Below are positions 16,678 through 26,105 of a stretch of DNA of 64,000 bases, in pieces. The DNA comes from Polaromonas sp. Lineage in GTDB: Bacteria > Pseudomonadota > Gammaproteobacteria > Burkholderiales > Burkholderiaceae_C. Location of the stretch: contig NZ_JAAFGZ010000010.1 in NCBI RefSeq assembly GCF_010365105.1, positions 123,746-187,745 of the forward strand. Reading direction: 5' to 3'. The notes under the pieces are model-generated. The model made no database searches. It was not told where the DNA came from and was given only the letters and a program-made list of their open reading frames with translations. Every line of letters begins with the position of its first letter. The first letter of the stretch is position 1. A program made the position numbers and the translations under genes.

Positions 16678-17163
16678 TCATTGCGCAAACAGCACTTTAG
16701 GCCTGAACTTGGCCCGCTTCACGCTGAAAAAAGCCTTCACATTGCGAACATTCGCATCGCTGGTAAAAAGCCGCTGCGCCAGCGCCAGATAACCCGGCAT
16801 GTCGGCCACATGCACGACCAGCATGAAGTCCGGCCCCGGCGACACCCGGTAACACTGCTGCACCGCGTCATCCGCCACCGCCCGCGCCTCGAACGCCTCC
16901 AGCCCCTCGGCACCCTGCCGGTCCAGCGAAATCTCGACCAGCGCGGTCAGCCCGTGGCCCAGCGCGGCCGCCAGCCGGTCGGCGTTGAGCACCGCAATTT
17001 CACACTCGATCAGCCCCGCATCGCGCAGCCGCTTGACGCGCCGCAAGCAGGTCGGCGGCGACACATGCACGCGTTCGGCCAGCGTCTGGTTGCTCAGGCT
17101 GGCATCGGCTTGCAGGCATTCCAGCAGCTTGATGTCGGTTGCATCGAGGTTTATTTCTTCCAT
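16678..17163 (-). CDS. Lrp/AsnC-family transcriptional regulator
   Basis: Protein of 161 residues beginning MEEINLDATDIKLLECLQ. The N-terminal HTH (SLSNQTLAERVHVSPPTCLRR) is followed by a RAM ligand-binding domain (GLTALVEISLDRQ ... CYRVSPGPDFMLVVHVADM). Family members bind amino acids and act as local or global regulators. It lies opposite to, and between, glmU and glmS. Ten upstream in-frame codons exist (to 17193) but the family starts here. A near-perfect inverted repeat 16 nt upstream (17179-17220) is a good candidate for autoregulation. Confidence 0.9.
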   Translation of the reverse strand: MEEINLDATDIKLLECLQADASLSNQTLAERVHVSPPTCLRRVKRLRDAGLIECEIAVLNADRLAAALGHGLTALVEISLDRQGAEGLEAFEARAVADDAVQQCYRVSPGPDFMLVVHVADMPGYLALAQRLFTSDANVRNVKAFFSVKRAKFRPKVLFAQ

Positions 17164-17178
17164 AAAACCATTATCGAA

Positions 17179-17220
17179 GAAATTAAATTTCATAGCGAAT
17201 GATTATTGAAATTTAATTCC
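17179..17220. promoter_or_regulatory. inverted repeat upstream of lrp, candidate operator
   Basis: Arms GAAATTAAATTTCA and TGAAATTTAATTCC match at 13 of 14 positions across a 14-nt spacer, in a very AT-rich patch between the divergent lrp and glmS genes. AT-rich dyads next to Lrp-family genes are typical autoregulatory sites; binding is inferred. Confidence 0.6.
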
Positions 17221-17298
17221 AAAAATAGCAAAAAATCAAACACCTTGAAAAGAAGTTAATCCGTAGCATCAGCCCATCATTTTTCAGGAGTACTTTTT

Positions 17299-19155
<1,857 letters not shown>

Positions 19156-19209
19156 GGCGCCGGACGGCCAGGGCTGTCCGCTCGCCTCAAAGCCGTGCGG
19201 GCGCTGCGC

Positions 19210-21045
19210 TCACTCGGTGTGATGCACTTCCTGCAGGCCATAGACCGGCGTGTCCAGCCCTTCCATGCGCGCCTTGAGCTGCAGCGCCAGGTAGCGCGAA
19301 TAGTGGCGCGACTGGTGCAGGTTGCCGCCGTGGAACCACAGCGCGTCCTGCTGCGTTGGTTTCCACATGTTGCGCAATTCGCCTTCCCATGGGCCGGGGT
19401 CTTTGGTGGTGTCCGAACCCAGGCCCCAGCACTTGCCGACCTTGGCCGCCATCTCGGGCGACACCAGCCGCTCGACCCAGCCGTTCATCGAGCCGTAGCC
19501 GGTGGCATAGACGATCAGATCGGCCTCCAATTCGGTGCCATCGCTCAGGATCACCGAGTTTTCGGTAATGCGCGCGATGTCCACGCCGCTCTTGAGCTTC
19601 ACGTCGCCGTCAGCCACCAGGTCGCAGGCGCCCACGTCGATGTAGTAGCCCGAGCCCCGGCGCAGATATTTCATGAACAGGCCCGAGCCGTCGTCGCCAA
19701 AGTCCAGCATGAAGCCAGCCTTGCGCAGCCGGTCGTACAGGTCGGCGTCGCGCTTCTGGATTTCCTCGTACACCGGGATGTGGAAGGTGTGCATGATGCG
19801 AAACGGCACCGACGCAAAGATCAGGTCGGCCATGTCGGTGGTGATGCCTTTTTCCAGCGCCTGTTCTGAATACAGCCCGCCCAGCGCCAGGTCCATCAGC
19901 GAGTCCGAGCGCACGATATGCGTAGAGCTGCGCTGCAGCATGGTCACGTCGGCGCCGTTTTCCCACAGGTCGGCGCAGATGTCGTGCGCCGAGTTGTTGG
20001 CGCCCAGCACGACGGCTTTCTTGCCCTTGAATGCATCGCCGCCCGCATGCTGGCTTGAATGGTGCTGCTTACCCTTGAAGGTGTCAGCGCCCTCGATCTG
20101 CGGCACGTTGGCCACGCCTGACATGCCCAGCGCAAACACCACCTGCTTGGGACGCAGCACGATCGTCTGGCCGTCGCGCACCACCGTCACTTCCCATTCC
20201 TTGGTGGCTTCGTCGTACTTCGCCTTGATGCATTCGGTCGATGACCAGTAGTTCAGCTCCATCACCTTGGTGTACATCTCCAGCCAGTCGCCGATCTTGT
20301 CCTTGGGGCAAAACACCGGCCAGTCGTCCGGAAACGGCAGGTAGGGCATGTGGTCGTACCAGACCGGGTCGTGCAGGCACAGCGACTTGTAGCGGCTGCG
20401 CCACTGGTCGCCGGGGCGCGGGTGCTTGTCGATGATGAGCGCTGGCACGCCCAGGCGCTTGAGGCGCGCGCCCAGCCCGATGCCGCCCTGACCACCGCCA
20501 ATCACCAGCACATAGGGTTGCACGCTGATGCCCAGTTCGGCTTCTTCCTGCTCGCGGCGGTCGGTCCAGTTCTGCCGGCCTTTTTGCACACCGTGCTCGG
20601 CGCCCTTGATGCGGGCGCGGCCCTTCTTTTCCTCGAAACCCTTGAGCTCGTAGAGCGTGGTGAGCAGTGTCCAGCACAGGCCGTTTTTGATGCGGGCATA
20701 GCCGCGCCCGCGCGCCACGGCGGTCTCGAAGGTGAACCAGCCTTCGGTCACGCCGTTGGCGTTGCTGGCTTCGCCTTCGGTCGCCCAGCCGCCGGGCTGC
20801 GTGGTGGCGAGTGTGGCGGTCAGCAAATCCTGCACGCCCTGATGGCCTTCGACGGTCTTGAGGTTCCAGGTGAAACCGATCAGGTCGCGCCAGTGGCAGT
20901 CGGCGGTGAACAGTTGAGTGGCGGCCTGCACGTCGCCGCGTGTGAGCGCGGCATCGAACAGTTCGAGCCAGCGGGCAATTTCGTCGCTGGGGCTGAGGGC
21001 GCTGGGCTGGGCCGCAGGGGGCGCGCCGGTCACGGTGTCGGTCAT
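19210..21045 (-). CDS. flavin-containing monooxygenase with N-terminal SnoaL-like domain
   Basis: Protein of 611 residues. Residues about 20-140 form an NTF2/SnoaL-like region (ARWLELFDAALTRGDVQAA). The FAD site VIGGGQGGIGLGARL is near 180, the FMO fingerprint-like F-K-G-K-Q-H-H-S-S-Q-H follows, and VLGANNSAHDICADL is the NADPH Rossmann motif. FMOs oxygenate nucleophilic or carbonyl substrates; the substrate is unknown. A good AAGGAGA precedes the ATG. A consensus sigma-54 promoter and paired palindromes lie upstream, and the next gene upstream is an AcoR-like sigma-54 activator, so inducible, NtrA-dependent expression is likely. Confidence 0.85.
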   Translation of the reverse strand: MTDTVTGAPPAAQPSALSPSDEIARWLELFDAALTRGDVQAATQLFTADCHWRDLIGFTWNLKTVEGHQGVQDLLTATLATTQPGGWATEGEASNANGVTEGWFTFETAVARGRGYARIKNGLCWTLLTTLYELKGFEEKKGRARIKGAEHGVQKGRQNWTDRREQEEAELGISVQPYVLVIGGGQGGIGLGARLKRLGVPALIIDKHPRPGDQWRSRYKSLCLHDPVWYDHMPYLPFPDDWPVFCPKDKIGDWLEMYTKVMELNYWSSTECIKAKYDEATKEWEVTVVRDGQTIVLRPKQVVFALGMSGVANVPQIEGADTFKGKQHHSSQHAGGDAFKGKKAVVLGANNSAHDICADLWENGADVTMLQRSSTHIVRSDSLMDLALGGLYSEQALEKGITTDMADLIFASVPFRIMHTFHIPVYEEIQKRDADLYDRLRKAGFMLDFGDDGSGLFMKYLRRGSGYYIDVGACDLVADGDVKLKSGVDIARITENSVILSDGTELEADLIVYATGYGSMNGWVERLVSPEMAAKVGKCWGLGSDTTKDPGPWEGELRNMWKPTQQDALWFHGGNLHQSRHYSRYLALQLKARMEGLDTPVYGLQEVHHTE

Positions 21046-21103
21046 GTGTCTTGTCTCCTTGCTGTGGTGTCAATCGCCGGTGGGGTTCCGGTGTATTGCT
21101 TAT

Positions 21104-21119
21104 TGCAAAGCATGTGCCA
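21104..21119 (-). promoter_or_regulatory. sigma-54 (-24/-12) promoter of the monooxygenase gene
   Basis: On the minus strand TGGCAC-ATGCT-TTGCA matches the consensus TGGCACN5TTGCA exactly. Transcription would start near 21092, giving a leader of about 47 nt before the ATG at 21045. Confidence 0.85.
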
Positions 21120-21139
21120 GCTTGAGAAATTTTTTAAAC

Positions 21140-21206
21140 GCTATTTAATTTATAGCTACCAACGCCCGTCGGTATTGCGCAAAAGACATTTTTTATTTAA
21201 AAAAGA
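21140..21206 (+). repeat. dispersed AT-rich element between activator sites and sigma-54 promoter
   Basis: GCTATTTAATTTATAGCTAC, then CGCCCGTCGGTATTGCGC, AAAAGAC and a T/A-rich tail: one of the best copies. It occupies most of the spacer between the sigma-54 promoter and the palindromic sites. Confidence 0.75.
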
Positions 21207-21238
21207 CGGCTTGACGCGCGCCGTGCAGACTGTCACAG

Positions 21239-21279
21239 CGTGACGGGTGTCACGGATGCCGGGCGTGACACCTGTCACG
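21239..21279. promoter_or_regulatory. paired CGTGAC-N4-GTCACG palindromes, candidate enhancer sites
   Basis: CGTGACGGGTGTCACG (21239-21254) and CGTGACACCTGTCACG (21264-21279) have identical arms and centres 25 bp apart. They lie about 120 bp upstream of the -24/-12 promoter, the usual distance for a sigma-54 activator. An additional TGTCAC half-site is at 21231. Confidence 0.8.
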
Positions 21280-21352
21280 CGGCGGGCGTCATACCTCGCG
21301 CGCAGGACGCCTCAAGCGGCTGGGGCGTCAGGCGTCCTGAAGGCGCTGCGGC

Positions 21353-23305
21353 TCAGGCGTCAGCGCCGCCGTCGCGCTGGTTCGGCGAGGCAATGCCCCA
21401 GCGCTGCATGCGGCGGTACAGCGTCATGCGCGACAGGCCCATGCGGCGGGCCGCTTCGGCCACGTTCCAGCGGGTGGCGGCCAGGTGTTGCCGCAGTTGT
21501 GCCGCTTCGCCCGATGCCGGGACAGTCAGCGCTGCTGGCGCCCGAAAAACAGGTGTGGCACCCAGGTTGTCGGGCAGGTCGTGCAGCGCAATGCAGCCGT
21601 GGCTGCACAGGCTGCGCGCGTATTCGATCACGTTGTGCAGCTCGCGCAGGTTGCCTGGCCAGCGGTGCGCCAGCAGCCGCGCGCGCGCATCCAGGGACAG
21701 CGCCAGCGGGGCCGTTTCGTCGCCCTCGCGCGGGATCGCCAGCAGGCGGTCGATGAGCCAGTCCAGGTCGGTGCGCTCGCGCAGCGATGGCAGCACCAGT
21801 TGCGCGCCGTTGAGGCGGTAATACAAATCGGCGCGAAAGTGGCCTTCGCGCACCAGCGCCTCCAGGTCGCAGTGGGTGGCGGCGATCACGCGGATGTTCA
21901 CCGGCACCGGCCGCGTGGCGCCCACGGGCAGCACCTCGCGCTCGGCCAGCACGCGCAGCAACCGGGCCTGCAGCGCCAGCGGCATGTCGCCGATCTCATC
22001 GAGGAACAGTGTGCCGCCGTCGGCCTCTTGCACCAGCCCGCGCTTGCCGCGCGCGCCCGCGCCAGAGAAGCTGCCGGGCAGGTAGCCAAACAGCTCACTC
22101 TCGGCCAGTGCTTCGGGAATGGCGGCGCAGTTCACCGCCACAAACGGGCGGTTGCGCCGCTCGCCGCTGGCATGCAGCGCTTTGGCGAAAAATTCCTTGC
22201 CGCTGCCGGTTTCTCCCGTCAGCAGCAGCCCGATGGGTGAGTTGACAAAGCGCGCCGCCCGCGCAATCTGCCGCGTCAGCGCCGCGTCGCCGCCGCACAG
22301 GGCTGCCAGGGGCGCGGGCGGCGGTTCCACGCGGGCCGATGCAGCTGGACGCTCGGCGGGCGCAGTGGGCGCAGGCGAGGCCAGCAAAAACAGCAACTGA
22401 CCCGAGCCCGCCACGGTGACGGCGCGGCGGTCTGCCGGGCAGGCGTGCAAAAAGCGCCCCAGCTCGTCCAGGCGCGCGTTGAACAAGCGCTCGAATGCGA
22501 CGCCGATCAGCGGTCCGGCGACGCAGTCCTGCAGCAGCAACTGCGCCCGGCGGTTGTGGCCGATCACCCGGCCCGCCGCATCCAGCGCCAGCAGATAGTC
22601 CGGGTTGACTTCCAGGAACTGCGGTGAGGCCGACAGGCGCAGCACCCAGTCGTGCCTGAACTGGCGCAGGAAACTGGCATTTTCAATGTGCTGGGCATAA
22701 ATCTGGACCATCTGCAGCGCCATGTGCTGGCTTTCCTTGCTCTGCGGCGAGCGCAGCGCCGAGATGTCCAGCACCGCGTTGAGCCGGCCGCGTCCGTCGA
22801 ACACCGGCGCGGTGGTGCAGGTCAGTGGAATGTGGGTGGCGTCGAAATGGTCGCCCTGGTGCACCGTTAGCGCCTGACCGGTGCTGATACAGGTGCCGAC
22901 GCCGCAGGTGCCGGCCAGCGGCTCGCTCCAGTCCGACCCCAGGTAGAGGCCAGCGCGGCGCAGCGAATGGTCGCTGTTCAGGTCGCCGATGAAATCAACG
23001 GTCACGCCGCGAGCATCGGTCAGCAGCACCACATAGCCCAGACCGGCCACATGCTGGTAGAGCGCCTGCATGCCGCTGCGCGCGATCTGCAAAAACTCGT
23101 CCATCTGCTCCTGGTGCTCGCGCAGGCGCTGGCTGGGCAAAATGATGGCGTCCTGCATGCGCGTCGGGTCAAGCCGGTAGTCGCGCGCGCAGCGGCGCCA
23201 TGATTCGTGGATGAGGCCTTCGCCGGCTGCGCCGGGCGGGCCGATGTCGCGGCCTGTCACCGTCTGCAGAACCCTGTCGATGTGCTCGCGCTGGTGCGTC
23301 TGCAT
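21353..23305 (-). CDS. AcoR-like sigma-54-dependent transcriptional activator
   Basis: Protein of 650 residues starting [10 protein letters not shown] (AGGAGA before the ATG). The N-terminal region ([13 protein letters not shown], then a GAF domain with [15 protein letters not shown]) senses an effector; the central AAA+ domain has Walker [23 protein letters not shown] (GAFTGA loop read as GSFSGA) and Walker [12 protein letters not shown]; the C-terminus is a Fis-type HTH ([20 protein letters not shown]). AcoR-type proteins activate genes for acetoin, alcohols or ketones. It is upstream of and co-oriented with the monooxygenase, its likely target. Confidence 0.92.
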   Translation of the reverse strand: MQTHQREHIDRVLQTVTGRDIGPPGAAGEGLIHESWRRCARDYRLDPTRMQDAIILPSQRLREHQEQMDEFLQIARSGMQALYQHVAGLGYVVLLTDARGVTVDFIGDLNSDHSLRRAGLYLGSDWSEPLAGTCGVGTCISTGQALTVHQGDHFDATHIPLTCTTAPVFDGRGRLNAVLDISALRSPQSKESQHMALQMVQIYAQHIENASFLRQFRHDWVLRLSASPQFLEVNPDYLLALDAAGRVIGHNRRAQLLLQDCVAGPLIGVAFERLFNARLDELGRFLHACPADRRAVTVAGSGQLLFLLASPAPTAPAERPAASARVEPPPAPLAALCGGDAALTRQIARAARFVNSPIGLLLTGETGSGKEFFAKALHASGERRNRPFVAVNCAAIPEALAESELFGYLPGSFSGAGARGKRGLVQEADGGTLFLDEIGDMPLALQARLLRVLAEREVLPVGATRPVPVNIRVIAATHCDLEALVREGHFRADLYYRLNGAQLVLPSLRERTDLDWLIDRLLAIPREGDETAPLALSLDARARLLAHRWPGNLRELHNVIEYARSLCSHGCIALHDLPDNLGATPVFRAPAALTVPASGEAAQLRQHLAATRWNVAEAARRMGLSRMTLYRRMQRWGIASPNQRDGGADA

Positions 23306-23827
23306 AGCTTGTCTCCTGGTTGCGCGCATGCGGCCAGTGCCCATGGCATGAGGTCTCTTTGGACCACCGTCACTATAGGTTGTGCCATCGGCACGGTCAA
23401 TCCGGTGACTCCCGCCTGGTGGCTATCGTGGGTTTGGGCAGTGTGTCTGGCACCCCCCAGCCCGAGCTTTGCACGCCCTGCGTGAACAGCTGTGTGAGCG
23501 GAACACAAAGTGGAATGGCAAAACTGATGCTCAAGAGGAAGGGCTAACAGAATGTTCATAACATCGGAACCTGGAGCAAGTTTCTGAGTCAGCCTTGATT
23601 ACTTCGGTAGTTCTCCTGGATCGCATCGCATCGGATCGGATCGGATCAGACCAGTTGCCTGGCTCCTTTTTCAGTCATTCTTGACTGCGGCAACAGGCAG
23701 AACCTGGCAACAACCTTCCTTTTATCCAGGGGGTTGATCAGCTGACTGATACAGATTCTTTTCAAACAGTAATTCGAAAAATTTGGTTGACTGTCCATCA
23801 AGGTAATCGGCAACAGGGATCAATTCA
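23306..23827. other. gene-free left edge of the phototrophy island
   Basis: About 520 bp with no convincing gene. Base composition falls to clearly more AT-rich than the left flank from about 23550. It contains the GATC-type tandem repeat at 23620-23649. Promoters for the activator (leftward) and the cupin gene (rightward) must be here, but I could not pick clear -35/-10 boxes. Confidence 0.6.
23620..23649 (+). repeat. pentanucleotide repeat (ATCGC/ATCGG)n
   Basis: ATCGC-ATCGC-ATCGG-ATCGG-ATCGG-ATCAG: six 5-bp units at the left edge of the AT-richer island, with several GATC sites. Confidence 0.85.
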
Positions 23828-24483
23828 ATGAACTCAAATTCAGAGTACAGCCAACGTATTGTTCTCAATCATCACGATCTTGATAGGGTTGAAAGTCCAC
23901 AGGCAGGCGTCGTGCGCCGCATGCTTGACCGTGTAGGTGATGAGGTTGCCAAAGCAACTTCTGTCGTGCGCTATCAACCGGGCTCAAAATTCGAATTGCA
24001 TACGCATGAATTTAGCGAAGAAATACTGGTGCTCCAAGGCGTATTCAATTATGAAAACGGTGAGTATCCAGCGGGCACCTTCATGATGAATCCTCCCGGT
24101 TCATCACACGCCCCACGCAGCAATTCTGGTTGTGTTCTCTTTGTAAAGCTTAGGCATCTGGGGGCTGATCAACAACAAAGAGAAGTCATCGATACACGAA
24201 CTGCGCAGTGGCTTAAAGGAATGGTGCCGGGCCTCGCCGTCATGCCCTTGATGCGGCAGGGTCTGGGGTCCACACTCGTTCGGTGGGCGCCACAAACCTA
24301 CTTCAACTCGCACAGGCATTTTGGTGGAGAAGAGATTTTTGTCGTGGATGGCGTGTTGAAGATGAGCTTGGGCGCTACCCGGTCGGCTCATAGATCAGGA
24401 GTCCGCACATGAGCATGCACAAGCCGTTCAGTAAAGAAGGTTCCACCATCTTTGTGAAAACCGGGCATTTATTGGGCAATTAG
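23828..24483 (+). pseudogene. ChrR-like double-cupin protein, broken in the second cupin
   Basis: The first 175 codons read as a two-cupin protein: cupin 1 has FELHTHEFSEEILVLQG and YPAGTFMMNPPGSSHAP, and cupin 2 starts FNSHRHFGGEEIFVVDGVL. At about 24359 a one-base deletion shifts the frame, and the remaining sequence ends at 24412. Read in the correct frame the lost part is recognisable (DELGRYPVGS, stop, IRSPHMSMHKPFSKEG, TIFVKTGHLLGN) with a TAG in place of Trp at 24391, ending at 24483. So there are two lesions. Related cupins form the metal-binding domain of ChrR, the anti-sigma factor of the singlet-oxygen response, but the N-terminal zinc anti-sigma domain is absent here. It is 0.7 kb upstream of the rhodopsin. 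Confidence 0.75.
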
Positions 24484-24627
24484 TCCTATATCGGCGTGCC
24501 ACTTCACTAATCTGCCCCCTCAATGGCGTGGCAAGTTGGATGACTGCTATCGCAGCATTGTTGACTGCGGCGATCAATCAAGCAGCACGCGCGATGAACG
24601 GAATGGCTGGACACTGCCAGACGCTTA

Positions 24628-24792
24628 TCAGCGCCAGTCCGCGGTCCATGAGCGTTCTCCGGAGGCCACCTTGCGTTCGACGTTTTTAGCAAGGTGATGC
24701 AGGCGGCATGCCCACCTCCGAGAACCGAGTTTTTTGGCGATCCTGGTCATCGACTTCGACCAAGCCAAGTTGTAGAGTTCTGACCATTTCAT
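24628..24792 (-). pseudogene. remnant of a small HTH protein gene (LYxLxWSKxMTxIAKxLG family)
   Basis: A 54-codon frame starts MKWSELYNLAWSKSMTRIAK. This strongly recalls small proteins with the pattern LY-LVWS-PMT-IA-xxG-SDVxLxK, found in phage and mobile DNA. After KKLG the family sequence continues in another frame (FSEVGMPPAS, followed by a stop), suggesting a frameshift. The reading is from memory of the motif and needs a profile search. Confidence 0.45.
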
Positions 24793-25088
24793 GACACCTG
24801 CGCGTTGTTCGTTGGGATTTCATGAACAGTCCGCCGACTAGCCAGACCGGCAAAGCGATACGGAGCCGTTTAGAGTGACGCAGAGCGCTCACGGATCTCA
24901 AAATATTGCCTGTAGCACGTCTCGGCAGACCTTATTCCGGCGACCCATCGGTAGAGTTAAATGTGATGACCTGTCTGACAGGAACTTTTGCTTTTTAAGA
25001 TGATTTTGCCGCCTTCTGGGAGATCCGAAAGACCTTATTTCTACGGTTATCTGTCATGTTTTTTCAAGTGAAGTTGCAAGATCAGATA

Positions 25089-25148
25089 CACTGAAAATTC
25101 ATGATTAGTCTGGACTCGTTCATGTGAGATCACTGAAATCATGATTGG
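25089..25148 (+). promoter_or_regulatory. direct repeat upstream of rhodopsin, candidate regulator site
   Basis: CACTGAAAATTCATGATTAG (25089-25108) and CACTGAAATCATGATTGG (25131-25148) are offset by about four helical turns (40-42 bp). A second pair, TGGAGAACC, is at 25149 and 25193, the latter being the ribosome site. Such spacing suits a dimeric activator; no regulator is identified. Confidence 0.5.
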
Positions 25149-25203
25149 TGGAGAACCTTAGGATTCTTTGTTTTAACCGGTCATGCATTTTTTGGAGAAC
25201 CGC

Positions 25204-26004
25204 ATGATGTTCAAGTTCATTAAATCAAAAACTACAGCGATTTCTAGTATCGGCGCATCCCTGGCTTTAGTTACTGGCCAAGCCTGCGCTGCATCAGGAT
25301 CTGTATTAAAGCCAGACGATTTCGTCGGAATCAGTTTCTGGCTGATTTCCATGGCGCTGATTGCTTCTACCGTGTTTTTCTTTTTAGAGCGCGACAGGGT
25401 GTCGGCGAAGTGGAAAACATCACTCACGGTGTCTGGCCTGGTAACGTTGGTCGCAGCGGTCCATTATTTCTACATGCGAGAAGTATGGGTCACCACGGGC
25501 TCGACACCCACTGTGTTTCGCTACATCGACTGGTTAATCACCGTGCCGCTGTTGATGATCGAGTTCTACTTGATCTTGTCGGCTATCGCCAAGGTACCCG
25601 CTGGCGTTTTCTGGCGCCTGATGGTGGGCACCCTGGTGATGCTGGTTGGGGGCTATGTGGGTGAGGCGGGTTACCTCAATACATGGATCGCCTTCATCAT
25701 AGGCATGGTCGGTTGGGCATATATTTTGTATGAAATTTTTGCAGGCGAAGCCAGCAAAATTAACGCCCAAAGCGCTCCTCCTTCTGTGCAATCTGCATTC
25801 AATACGATGCGCTTGATCGTGACCTTTGGTTGGGCAATTTACCCGGTTGGTTACTTCTTCGGCTATCTAACTGGTAGCAGCCCTGAAAACAGCGCCAATG
25901 CCCTGAATATCATTTATAACTTGGCAGACGTGCTTAACAAAATCGCGTTCGGCTTGATTATTTGGCAGGTTGCAGTGAGCGAAACTGAAAATTCGAAGAA
26001 ATAA
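25204..26004 (+). CDS. green-type proteorhodopsin, light-driven proton pump
   Basis: Protein of 266 residues with a signal peptide (to about residue 30) and seven membrane helices. The third-helix signature RYIDWLITVPLLMIEFYLIL gives Asp109 (proton acceptor), Thr113, Leu117 (position 105 in proteorhodopsin; Leu means green absorption) and Glu120 (proton donor). His87 matches His75 and Lys246 (ADVLNKIAFG) binds retinal. Phe164 sits, by hand alignment, at the xanthorhodopsin Gly156 position, which argues against a carotenoid antenna. GGAG 6 nt before 25204 fixes the start over the ATG at 25183. The genes for its retinal follow directly. Confidence 0.96.
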   Translation: MMFKFIKSKTTAISSIGASLALVTGQACAASGSVLKPDDFVGISFWLISMALIASTVFFFLERDRVSAKWKTSLTVSGLVTLVAAVHYFYMREVWVTTGSTPTVFRYIDWLITVPLLMIEFYLILSAIAKVPAGVFWRLMVGTLVMLVGGYVGEAGYLNTWIAFIIGMVGWAYILYEIFAGEASKINAQSAPPSVQSAFNTMRLIVTFGWAIYPVGYFFGYLTGSSPENSANALNIIYNLADVLNKIAFGLIIWQVAVSETENSKK

Positions 26005-26023
26005 ATTGTGCGCAGTTCTTAAA

Positions 26024-26057
26024 GCATAGGCTTATCGAGAACATGAAAAGTCTATGC
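26024..26057 (+). terminator. hairpin between rhodopsin and crtE
   Basis: GCATAGGCTT pairs with AAGTCTATGC (10 pairs including one G-T) around a 14-nt loop, 20 nt after the rhodopsin stop. No U-run follows, so it is more likely an mRNA-stabilising or processing hairpin or a weak attenuator than a full terminator. Confidence 0.55.
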
Positions 26058-26105
26058 ACAAGACTGGGTTCATGCACACATGCAGCCTTTTAATCTCGTT
26101 TAACC

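Larger units (their letters stand above)
24484..25203. other. 720-bp region upstream of rhodopsin: remnants and leader
   Basis: No intact gene is seen. It contains the remnant HTH gene at 24628-24792 and, in the last 120 bp, direct repeats near the rhodopsin start. The stretch 24950-25200 is strongly AT-rich and presumably holds the rhodopsin promoter, which I could not define. Confidence 0.6.

Noticed and set aside
21046..21352. Inverted TGTCAC/GTGACA motifs considered as a terminator for the activator gene
   Set aside because: No U-run, and the pair is better explained as enhancer sites given the exact sigma-54 promoter downstream.
24971..24999. CAGGAACTT as the -35 box of an ECF/RpoE-type promoter for the rhodopsin
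   Set aside because: No matching TCTRA-type -10 box at 15-17 nt, and it is about 220 bp from the start codon.
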